Below, piece by piece: positions 50,001 to 58,500 of a stretch of DNA of 64,000 bases; position 1 is the first letter of the stretch, and every line of letters starts with the position of its first letter. Source of the DNA: Galbula dea (taxonomy: Eukaryota > Chordata > Aves > Piciformes > Galbulidae). Below the pieces are notes generated by a model. It saw only the letters and a program-made list of their open reading frames with translations. It had not been told where the DNA came from and made no database searches. The stretch covers positions 3,071,944 through 3,135,943 of the forward strand of contig VWZX01010273.1 of the NCBI GenBank assembly GCA_013399015.1, read 5' to 3'. The position numbers and the translations under genes were made by a program.

Positions 50001-52074
50001 TCCCAAGTTGTTCATGATGCAACAATCTAACAGCCTGCAAACAGGTCTTAATCTGCTTTGCACAATAGCTTTTGTGTGACTGTCAGAGAAGTTGTATCAA
50101 CACAGATCTGTGCATATACTAGTAATGAACTCAAAAGATCAGTATTCTGGAGGATATGTGAGTAAGGAGTGTATTGTCTCTAAATTCCCTGATGACTATC
50201 ACCAAGACACATAACTGGGGCACAGCCTTCCACTAGAGAAATGTTTTTCCAAGACCTTCTTCACTTGCTGCTGCTTCACTTTTACACTTGCCAGATGGAA
50301 GTTTTCTGCATGTTCCCTGATCCATGTCTGAGGCATAATCTTGACTAGTTAATATAAGAAAGCTGGTGGTTTCAGCAGCTGCTTTTAAATGCATCCTTCT
50401 CTTAAGGCATATTGCATATGGTGTGAAAATTTATAAAACCAAAGTTACAAAGACTCAAATTTCCAAGTCATTCAGAAAACGTCAATGTCCTTGCTTTCCT
50501 AGAAAAGATCAGTAAAGCAGTATATCATACATCCAAGTTTTAACAAGACAACCATGGACTCTGATATTGCCTTACTGCAACTGGATGAGCCCTTAGAACT
50601 CAACCACTTTGTGCGCCCAGTGTGTCTCCCTGCCAAGGAGGAGGTGATTCAGCCCTCCAGGGTGTGTGTTGTCACAGGATGGGGTACCCCTGAAGAAGGT
50701 ATGCAGGCTTTGCTGTTTTGAAGGTTGAGTGTGCTGTAGCTGTGTTTTAATTACTGTGTTCTGTGTTGTAATATTTATTCTGTCTATCCATTAGCTTCTG
50801 GAGAACAGACATATTAAAGAATTGTCCCTGGTGTAAGATCAGCTAGACAAGCAGGGAAATGTGTGGGAAGAAAGAAATTTGGTAGTTTAGATTAAGACTG
50901 TTTGAAAAGGGGAAGAGAAGGGTTCTTTCTGGAATCACTGATTCGTGCCTCTAGCAGTTTCTAAGATGCCTTTTACTTCAAGACATAGAAAAAGGGAAGA
51001 AACTGCATCAACTGGAAGTCCCCATCCTGGTGCTTGATGCATGTCAGAGCTACTACATAAATCTTCCCAGTAAAGTGACCCAGAGAATGATCTGTGCTGG
51101 ATTCCCTCTGGAGGAAGGCAAGGACTCATGCACAGTAAGTTGCACACATCACCTTTGCCTTATGACACTTGGGGTACAGCCAGATGGGTTCTGAAGACGG
51201 GAATGTTAAAACCTCACTAAGCTGTTCTCTAGCATATAGGCTGTAGGTGATGTACAGTGAAAGACTCCTTTAATAATAGGATTTTAATCATTGATACTGC
51301 AAAAGAAAGTAATTCCCTTGAACAAAGGTTATTTCTTTGCCTTTTAAAAACAGAAACCCCCAAACACATAAGCAGCTGGGAACTCTTGTAGCTGAACTAA
51401 TATTTTGAAAACATAGGGAGTAATGTTAGTTCATAACAAGATTCCTTTGTCCTTGTGCAGGGTGATTCTGGTGGCCCACTTGTCTGTCCTTCAGAAGATA
51501 ACTCAGGACTTTATACCCTTCATGGAATCACTAGCTGGGGCTTGGGGTGTGGAAGGAAGAGCTACCCAGGAGTTTACACAAATGTTGGTGTTTTTATTGA
51601 CTGGATCAAGCAGAGCATTAATAGTAGTGGTATGTATGAAAAAACCCCACCAAAACAAATAAACAAAAAACATTTAATTGAATCCTTTTGCTATTGCTAG
51701 ATGCTTAATCCAGGGTCTTTTCCAGGGTTCCATTTTTATACGTGGGTACCCAGTACTTCCTGAAGTCTTGGCTGTTTAAAATAGCCATAGCTGAAAGCCC
51801 AGAAATGAGCAAATCTAAATCAGTGGTCGCTTCTAGAATCTTATTTCTTCTGGATGTATTATTATCCCCTTCTCTGTTGCATTTCTCATGTTGATGAATA
51901 TGTTTTGCTTTGCTACTTTTCTCAGGGTTGGGAGGAGATAGGCATGAACTGACACATGGTGATGCCTGAGTCAACTTTGCCAACTTCACAGCCTGCTTTT
52001 GTTGATGATCTTTGAAAAGTTTACCCTGTTTTCTTTTTCTCCTTTTTGCAGATCTCCCCATTTTCAAGGTGTGA
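36361..52074 (+). CDS. OVCH2: Ovochymase 2: secreted serine protease, trypsin-CUB-CUB-trypsin (5' exon not found)
   Basis: Exons: 36361-36470, 37097-37188, 37978-38150, 39621-39716, 40107-40258, 40899-41094, 42576-42599, 42997-43087, 43191-43324, 43731-43871, 45559-45689, 46073-46166, 46960-47091, 47488-47568, 48200-48386, 49861-49930, 50503-50698, 50983-51134, 51461-51629, 52052-52074 with TGA. They total 2444 nt. After two bases completing a codon from an upstream exon this is 813 codons plus stop, and every junction keeps frame. Domain order is trypsin 1, CUB 1, CUB 2, acidic linker, trypsin 2. Both proteases have an activation site (TR/IVGG and SR/IIGG), the His-Asp-Ser triad and Asp189, so trypsin-like specificity is predicted. 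Ovochymases are egg- and oviduct-associated proteases. Position next to CYB5R2 and similarity to human OVCH2 over trypsin 1 and both CUBs support this over OVCH1. The signal-peptide exon is missing from my model. Confidence 0.93.
37306..37440 (-). mobile_element. CR1 LINE 3'-end fragment in an OVCH2 intron
   Basis: The plus strand reads agaatcatagaattg, then agttggaagggaccttaaag, tctagttccaactcctctgg and caggttgcccagagccccat. This is the reverse complement of the avian CR1 3' end, so the element lies on the minus strand and is 5'-truncated. It sits 117 bp after the exon 37097-37188. Confidence 0.92.
38425..38493. repeat. TATG/TATA-rich microsatellite
   Basis: Repeated gtatgtatatatat and ttgtatatatttg units in an OVCH2 intron, just left of the ERV fragment. 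Confidence 0.75.
38500..39469 (-). mobile_element. Endogenous retrovirus fragment: LTR plus primer-binding site and leader
   Basis: On the minus strand an LTR runs from about 39469 (start TGTAGTGTTTTGG) to 38882. After a six-base gap comes a TGGCGCC-type primer-binding-site-like sequence (38874 down to 38857), then leader sequence to about 38500. The LTR is the same family as 43918-44715: a 28-base exact match (39163-39190 against 44406-44433), the same AT-rich block and the same CT-rich 3' part. No intact gag was seen in the leader. The lower boundary is uncertain. It lies wholly in an OVCH2 intron, antisense to the gene. Confidence 0.75.
38857..38874 (-). promoter_or_regulatory. Retroviral primer-binding-site-like sequence
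   Basis: The minus strand begins TGGCGCC followed by AAACGCAGGGC, close to the TGGCGCC-type tRNA primer-binding sites of retroviruses. It starts seven bases beyond the inferred LTR 3' end, where a primer-binding site is expected. One internal base differs from the usual pattern. The exact tRNA is not assigned. Confidence 0.55.
42576..42599 (+). CDS. OVCH2: OVCH2 24-bp microexon between trypsin 1 and CUB 1
   Basis: Acceptor attag ending 42575; donor gtgagt at 42600. It keeps frame (phase 1 in, phase 1 out) and encodes DLKMKSST, a linker. Residues KSS match the linker in human OVCH2 (recalled). Skipping it would remove eight residues without a frame change. It is short enough that automatic annotation could miss it. 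Confidence 0.75.
42997..43871 (+). CDS. OVCH2: OVCH2 CUB domain 1 (three exons)
   Basis: Exons 42997-43087, 43191-43324 and 43731-43871. The protein segment runs from CSIQDGKLPDSEGELHFPG through MWTLFVPEGNSILLRFSHFDIE and CDYDSLSVYSKDDRLVG to KFCG, then SNSIRLKFVSDSKAYGTGF. CUB landmarks are present: a first Cys, aromatic and hydrophobic strands, the C-DYD calcium-type acidic motif and the FCG turn. The intron 43872-45558 downstream carries the solo LTR. Confidence 0.92.
44232..44237 (+). promoter_or_regulatory. LTR TATA box
   Basis: TATAAA in gatatataaactggggg, at the expected U3 position of the solo LTR. The aligned site in the minus-strand LTR also reads gatataaaactg. Confidence 0.6.
44571..44576 (+). 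terminator. LTR poly(A) signal
   Basis: ATTAAA at the expected R/U5 position of the solo LTR. In sense orientation inside OVCH2 it could cause premature polyadenylation if active. Confidence 0.5.
45559..47091 (+). CDS. OVCH2: OVCH2 CUB domain 2 (three exons)
   Basis: Exons 45559-45689, 46073-46166 and 46960-47091. The segment begins DSGCESLAVLFEEGVLQS, continues with HYPESYSNMADCQWIISAPE, LTYQSFEVEDSEDCSYDAVT and KSCGFALP, and ends in GGFRATISFVHVT. The four CUB cysteines (first strand, DCQW, DCSYDA, SCG) are all present. The donor at 46167 (gtttga) is non-optimal but gives the only in-frame join. Confidence 0.91.
47488..47568 (+). CDS. OVCH2: OVCH2 acidic linker exon before trypsin 2
   Basis: Acceptor gctag ending 47487; donor gtaagg at 47569; 81 bp. 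It encodes a strongly acidic, Cys-free stretch containing SEEELEDMDMTEEE, so it is probably an exposed hinge between CUB 2 and the second protease. No domain is recognised. Confidence 0.85.
48200..52074 (+). CDS. OVCH2: OVCH2 trypsin domain 2 and C-terminus (six exons)
   Basis: Exons 48200-48386, 49861-49930, 50503-50698, 50983-51134, 51461-51629 and 52052-52074. The activation site is FSR/IIGGEE after DGICG. The triad is His 48370-48372, Asp 50563-50565 (SDIALLQL) and Ser 51467-51469. Asp189 is 51123-51125. Residue 192 is Thr (DSCTGDSGG) where most trypsins have Gln. NKT at the start of FNKTTM is a possible glycosylation site. The domain ends YPGVYTNVGVFIDWIKQSIN, followed by a short tail ending LPIFKV. 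The first exon joins in one piece what domain 1 splits with an intron after PWQ. No further CUB exon was seen downstream. Confidence 0.92.
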
Positions 52075-52449
52075 CTGTCAAAAAAGCAGTTCTGATGGAC
52101 CATGTTGTAAAATATTTCCAGAGTACAAATGTCATTGAAAGCAAACTTTGGTGAAAGTATGCTAGTTCCTGATTGGCAGCAGATTCCAAAGTAGCTGTTA
52201 CTTACCCTGCTGAATTTACTGCTGATTTACCTGAATTGAGACTTTGGTTTGATACACACATGCTTGGGGCAAACACTACTTACTTGCAGGCTTCTCACAC
52301 TCTGTTATAATCTTTCTTTGAAGGAAAGAGAGGGGAAAATAAGCCACTATATGCCAAGCATATAGTATATATGGTACCGGAGAGCACAAGAATACTGCAA
52401 AAATGAGTGCCCACGTAGAACAAGTGAAGGGGCAATCAGTCATCCTTCC

Positions 52450-52455
52450 ATTAAA
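52450..52455 (+). terminator. OVCH2: Candidate OVCH2 poly(A) signal
   Basis: ATTAAA about 375 bp after the OVCH2 stop. A second ATTAAA is at 53103. No canonical AATAAA was noticed close to the stop, so the OVCH2 3' end is uncertain. Confidence 0.3.
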
Positions 52456-54180
52456 GTCTATGAGTTACTCTGGCTCTGAGAGGACCTAGGTAGTGGCAGG
52501 AGTAGTATGTCACTGAAGAGCAATAGAACATTGTCTAGTTATTGTCTTGTGATGATGTTAGTTTAGAACTTCAGATTTTTTAAAATACGCTTTTGTTCTG
52601 TAGCTAGGGTGAAAAAAATAATCTACCTTTATTCTCTTCACGGTAACATTTTCGGCAAAAGCCCACAAAGTAATCTGGAACATGAGCTATCTTTGAAACT
52701 ATGAAAATAGTTCATGGTGGAAGGGCTGTTTAAGTGTAAGGCACAGCTGTATTACATTATTAATACAGCCTGCTTGTTCTATCCTTGATAAACTCTGAGG
52801 AGGTCTTTGGAAAGCAATGGAGGGAAAATATCCTTTTTAGTTTTTCATTATGGAAGTCAATGCTCAGTTATGGTGGAAGTTGCTCTTAGCTAACTGTATC
52901 AGTTTAACTCTGCTTGCTAGGAGCAGATCTGTCTAATCACTTGGTTACTATTCTGCTTTGCTTCACAGGAACAAGATGACTTAAAATACCTGTGAAGTTT
53001 TTATGTTCTTATTAATTTAATACAGGGATGTCAATTTGGGTGTATTCAGAAAAGTAAAAAGGTGAGGGAAGAACTACAGGTGGTATCAGGTGTCATAGCC
53101 CTATTAAATGCAGGGGTTATATGCTGATGAATTGACATCTCTTAGAAAAATTCCTTTCATAATATAAGGTACCATTCTGAATATATTTGTGTTTGATTGT
53201 TAAGGTACTTACTTTTTACTTGATTGCATTATGTTGACCTTTTGTGTTTCTCCTTGTATGGTTTTACAAGTAATTTAATCTTGATTTTGTTTATTGCATG
53301 TTTTTAGTCTGTTGTAAAGCTGCCAGTATCTCTTACCAATAATGGGAACTATTTTGTGATGCAAATGAAATCTGATTTAAAAAAAAACACCAAACTTTCA
53401 ATGGAGTTCATGTAATGAAATTGCATTTTAGTTTTTACAAAATTTATATGATGTCCACTTTAGTTCCTGACAGTTGTATGAGGCTTTCCTGAACCCTGCA
53501 GTCAAAAGGCAGGATACTAGTAACTTATCTGAATACTGAGGTAGGCTCTGGTTCCCTGCGTGCTTGAAATCTGGATATAAACCTTATTCTGTTCACACGT
53601 AAGTAAAAATCTCTTCTTTGTAATGTTACATGGAAGCAAATGAAGGCTCACTGCATTGTTTGTTGCCACTGTGCTAAATATTTACAACAAAAGTCTGTGT
53701 CCAAAAATACCTTGTTCTGACCTTTGGTTAACATGAGCATCTGTGGCCATGTCATCTAGCTTAGCTCTGAAATGCTAGTGCTGCTCTGTATGTTTGCATG
53801 GCCAGCACACACGTGCACAGTCCGGCTATGCTGCCAGTGGTGCACAAAGGCAGCCTTTGCAAGAGTGGTTATTAGAGAATCTTTGTAACTTTTGTTGGGA
53901 AGGGAAGATGTTTCATCAGAAAATAGAAAGTATATGTCCATTTCTACAGCATGTCTGGCAGTAGTAGAGAAGAGGAAGTAGTTGTCTGAAGTCTGGGTTC
54001 TGTCTATATAGGTACTAACGATATCAAAAACATTGTTGATATCTGGCTCTGTGGCATTACCCATGTGAATTCTAGGGTCATAATTCTTTTACTTTGCCAT
54101 CTCTTCCTTTTTCAGCTTAGAGCAGCATAGTGATTTGCTGCATTAGACTGTTCTCAGTGGCTTTTGCTCCTATGACCTCC
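52456..54180. other. OVCH2-CYB5R2 intergenic sequence
   Basis: AT-rich sequence with no recognised exon, RNA gene or element. It may contain the remainder of the OVCH2 3'UTR. The open frame 53756-54064 (minus) has no recognisable motif. Confidence 0.6.
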
Positions 54181-54183
54181 TAG

Positions 54184-54318
54184 ATCATAGAATCATCACA
54201 GTTGGAAAAGACCTTCAAGATCAATTCCAACCAAAAGCCCTACACTACTGTTATCTCTAAACCATCCCCTGAAGTGCCACATCTACCTGATTTTTTTAAA
54301 ACCTCCAGGATGGTGACT
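54184..54318 (-). mobile_element. CR1 LINE 3'-end fragment
   Basis: The plus strand reads atcatagaatcat, cagttggaaaagaccttcaa, taaaccatcccctgaagtgc, then acctccaggatggtgact. This is a recognisable reverse-complement CR1 3' end. It lies about 1 kb upstream of the CYB5R2 start codon. Confidence 0.9.
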
Positions 54319-55198
54319 GATGAAGCCAGAAAAGCAAGAGCACAGCAGTGCCATGTCATTCCTTGGATACATGCTGTCTGGAGGTATGCATGCCATACCC
54401 AGAGGGTAGGGGAGAAATTAGGAAATTATTTCTGTTCCTGCAGTCACACTAGCTGAAGTAGAGCTTTCTTGCCACTCCTTTTCTTAGTTGGCCATTTGTC
54501 GGTAGTTTCTAACAGAGAGTGTGGACTCTGCGTTCAGAGAAAGTCACAAATGTAAAGCCAAGGGATCAGCAGTGCCTCTGGCTGGGTGCACTGGTACTGT
54601 AACGCAGCCTTAATGGTCGGCCCTGGGGATTACTGCCATTGCAGACTTGAGGGAGGATGTGCGTTTATGAAGATGAAAGATGACATCTTGACCTGTGAAC
54701 CTTTATTATTGTTAGAGTGTAAGGTTCATGCTATTTCTGCCTAGTGGTCTTGAACTTTGCAGTTTTATAGGACAGACTGTGGCAAACGGGGACTGGACCA
54801 GAACCCCCACACTGCTGTTTTCTGTTGGTGAACGTGAAGACAGTGAGACTTCAGGTAGGAAAATGCAGGGAAGGAAAAAGGACTGTGGCCAGGAGAGTCT
54901 CCCCCGGGGTTTTGTGGCAGTTTCTGTCTGACCAGTGCAAAATGGCTCTGGCTGCTGGCCGCGCCAGCGGTGACAGCAGTGTCCTCCATCCCGGGGAGCA
55001 GATCCTCCTTTCCAAAGTGGTCCCGCAGCCTTCCCTGTCAGCGAGGTGCTGAGAAACCACTGGATATTCCTACATGTGCCTTAGCTTGTAGAACAGACGC
55101 TTCAGACGGGAATTCGGTTTCTAGGGCAACCCGTTTCAGCCTGGGCTGCGAGCGGAGCTGAGTTTAGAGCACGCATGCAGCCACGTACTGTCCCCAGG

Positions 55199-55256
55199 TG
55201 CCGGCGGGGCGGGGACGGCCCCGGCGGGGCGGGGACGTTGCCGGTGCCGGCGGGGA
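55199..55256 (+). promoter_or_regulatory. CYB5R2: Tandem GC-box repeat in the CYB5R2 proximal promoter
   Basis: The unit ccggcggggcggggacg occurs twice in tandem, each copy carrying a GGGGCGGGG Sp1/KLF-type GC box. A shorter partial unit (gccggcgggg) follows. It lies 30-90 bp before the start codon. Confidence 0.75.
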
Positions 55257-55287
55257 ATCGCTCGCCGGGGAGCTGCGGGCGGGCGCC

Positions 55288-55544
55288 ATGGAGGCGCTTG
55301 TGGTGAGAGTCTGGGCGAGAGGCGACCCGAGGCTGCCTGGGGCCCGGTGAGGTGTGTCGGGCTGGTTCCCCCTCACCACCTATCCTTCTCCTCGTAGGGT
55401 GTCCCGGTGGCGATCGCCGTGCTTGTGGTTGCTGCATCTGCGCTTTTGCTGCTTCTGCTCAGAGCGACCGGGCGGAGGGCGAGCAGCCTCGTTACCCTGC
55501 AGGATCCCCTCGCTAAATACCCTCTGCGGCTGGTTGACAAAGAG
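55288..55544 (+). CDS. CYB5R2: CYB5R2 exons 1-2: start codon and membrane anchor
   Basis: Exon 1 codes only MEALV (55288-55302, donor gtgaga). Exon 2 (55398-55544, acceptor ctcgtag, donor gtaagt) continues in frame with GVPVAIAVLVVAASALLLLL, then RATGRR and TLQDPLAKYPLRLVDKE. The hydrophobic run followed by basic residues is a signal-anchor, as in CYB5R1 and CYB5R3, predicting attachment to ER or outer mitochondrial membrane with the catalytic domain in the cytosol. Confidence 0.9.
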
Positions 55545-58500
55545 GTAAGTGAGTGCCTGAACCCCCTCCGTCGGCCTGCCTCTGCAGGGGCATTCCGGGC
55601 CCTCTGCGGGGCGGTGGGTCCTTCGGCCGGCGCGGTTTGAAGGGTTGGTTGGTCTGTTGGCCAGAGGGGTCTGAGGGGAGGTTAGTCATGGGCTGCCTCT
55701 GGCTTCAGGGCTGGAGCAGTGCGTAGAGCGCTCAAGGGTTGGCTGTGACTCCCGCAGCCACGCTGCACTGTTTTCCCTGGGATGGAGCAGGGCTCCGAGA
55801 AGCATTTATGCGTGCGCTACAGTGTTAAGAGTTGTTTCAAGAGGGGGATGAATTCTTTTCTTGTATATTTAAGTCCTACTTTAGAGCTGTGTTTCTCCCT
55901 TGATTTCTGTCCAGTGTGCACAAGCGAGAAAGAACCTCAAGAGCCTATGCTTCTGCACGTAGTGTCTTGCTAGCTCTTTGGCCATTAATGATGAAATGTG
56001 CTTACTGCCCTTGGGCAATAGAGAGTTTCCAGATTTTTTATGTAAAGGTGCTGTAGGCTTTGCCTAGACAAACAAAAGTCAGTCTTTGTGGAATTAAAAA
56101 GGAGAAGACTCCTTCTAAAACATTTGATCTGCTTACACCTTTTTTTTTCTTCCAAAGCCATTTCTGCTTCCCATCCTAGTATTTGGCTTGAATGCAAAAA
56201 AAGAACAGGCTTACTAAGGCATATCGTGTTGAGTAAAGTTTGAAATTCAAAGCAGTGGTGATGTTGACCTCATTTTGATTTTGTTCTTTCAGGAAATTAG
56301 TCATGATACTAAGAAATTCCGATTTGAGCTACCTTCACAAGATCATGTGTTAGGATTACCTGTAGGTAAGTACTGAAAACACTTCATTACAATTGTTTCT
56401 GACTTCAGGATTTATAACGGTGCTCATAGTTCTTGGGCTTTGGATTGTTTGGGAATGTAAGGATCAGCAAAGCAAGAAGTTAAAAGCTGCATCTGAATGC
56501 TGCTGTGTCAGAGAGAAATATCAAATTTTCCAAAGGGTTGTATTTCTGGTCTTTTGTGTGTGTTTTGCTCTGCTTGTGTTAAGTTGCCTGGAGCAGTTTA
56601 GAACAAGAACAGTGAAACTGATCAGAGTCTGATGGAATTCTTCACCAGTCAGGATGTAAGCAGGAATGGTATCTGTCAAAGCTTTTTCGTATTTCTAGTT
56701 TGCATTTTACTTCCATCTGGTACCCTCAGTTTTTCTTCAGCTGCCCTCAAAATACAGTTATGCTTGTAAATCACAGAATCACACAGAATCACAGAATCAA
56801 ATGAGAGAGAACAACTCGTCTGCCTGGGAAGCTTTAATTGTTCTGTGCAGAACAAAGGGGAAAATACAACTACTGTTGTAGTTGTAGATGCTGAAATAGT
56901 CAGAGCTTTTTCTGTGCATGCACTTCCCTTTGATTTACATACATGTGTTTACAACTTTTTCTTGCTTTCTGTTGTGTAAAGTTCATTTCAGGCTAGGATT
57001 GGCACAGTCTTCTTTCCTATGCCCTGCAAAACTGGTGGCATTGAACCTTGGACCTTGAATTAATGGTAATCTACGCAGGGGAAGTGTCCCTTTCTGATCT
57101 GCAGATGTCGCCCTGTTTGTCTGTACTGTTTTGTAGTTTCCTGTACTGCATGGCAAGCGTCAAGGTCTTTCCCATTCCATGCCGTGACCATGTCCTTCTT
57201 GCATGCTGTCTGGCAAGGGCAACAATGTTTCTCCAAATTCTTTTCTGGCTTATATGGGGAAGTGTTAATTAAGCTGTCCACATTAACTAGACAAATGATA
57301 AATAAATTGAGATATGTTTTTCAGTGCTTGTGTTTATCCAGACTTGATTCTTAGGAGTTTAGGAATAAGATGCTTAAACGGGGCCAGATTACTTCCTGGG
57401 AGTTTCCTGCCTTCTGTTTTTTACCAGGATCACTTAGCTAAAAGTGTTTTCTGTCAGCACTGGTCCTGCTTTTTGTTTTTTCCACACAACCGTTTAAATT
57501 AGTGCTGTTTGGCTGAGGAGAATACTGTTGGCAAGGAGTTTCAGTTCTTTTAACTAGCAGAAAAAAATGGGTGCTTTCTGGAGTCTGCCTCTTTTAGTAT
57601 TAGGTTGGGCAAAAAGCTCTCTGTGGACAGCAATATCCAAACCTGCAGAACCACATCGTTATGGAGGCAGGAGATACAGAGAAGGAATATGGCCCAAGGT
57701 TTTGTTCTTGATGTCTTGGTGCAGAATCTGTGAATTTTGCTCTGAGAGGTTGCCACTGTGAAGCTGTAATACTTATTTCTTTCTGTATGTGAACTGGGGT
57801 ATCTTTGCTTTCACTTCATTAATGAATATGAGAACAGTAGAATCAAAAATATAGAGAGCACTTGAGAATGAGCCACAAACTTTCTATATCTCTTTTACTA
57901 TGAATTTCCTACTTTTGTAGTGTCTTTTCCTTGATTCTATAATATTCTAGCTCTCCTCAGTTACCCCAGGCTCCAGAAACTCTTCCTGAAAAAATAAGAG
58001 AGTAGCTGTTTTACACACCATTGATACAATAAAGATTTTTTGCTATCATTGCTTGTGTTTAACAGGTTACAATATCTGCTTTGCTCTTGCCTTATTCTCT
58101 GGGCCTTAGAAAAGTTTGAAACTGGGGATGAAAACACAAATCTGATTGTAATTTTTTTTTTTCTCCCTAGGCCAACATGTTTACCTTTCTGCAAAAATTG
58201 ATGGTAAACTGGTGATTCGAGCCTATACCCCAGTGTCCAGTGATGAGACAAAAGGTTATGTTGATTTAATTATAAAGGTAAAGTTTTGTTTTCCTTCAAT
58301 ATAGATCAACTGCTAACTGGAAGGAAGGAAAATACTTCATTTTAGTGAAATGCAGAGTTTATTTTGATTGATCTACTTTTGAATAGGGTAGCTACATGGC
58401 AAAAGCCAACTCATTTCACACTACCCTTGGATAGTTAAGTTGTATCCTGTGTATCTGCTGTGTGTTGCTGACAGCTGGCAGAGGTAAGGGAGATGGAGAA

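Larger units (their letters stand above)
54930..55650. promoter_or_regulatory. CYB5R2: CpG island and promoter of CYB5R2
   Basis: A sharp rise in G+C and CpG density inside otherwise AT-rich DNA, covering the region upstream of the start codon, exon 1, the short first intron and exon 2. There is no TATA box close upstream of the ATG, as expected for a widely expressed gene. The transcription start probably lies near 55180-55280. Confidence 0.8.

Noticed and set aside
51705..52103. 132-codon minus-strand open frame across the last OVCH2 exon
   Set aside because: It is antisense to the OVCH2 terminal exon and 3'UTR. It has no recognisable domain, no splice partners and no promoter.
55102..55437. 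Minus-strand open frames in the CYB5R2 CpG island
   Set aside because: Long open frames are expected by chance in GC-rich DNA. Composition is Arg/Pro-rich with no motif. They overlap real CYB5R2 exons.
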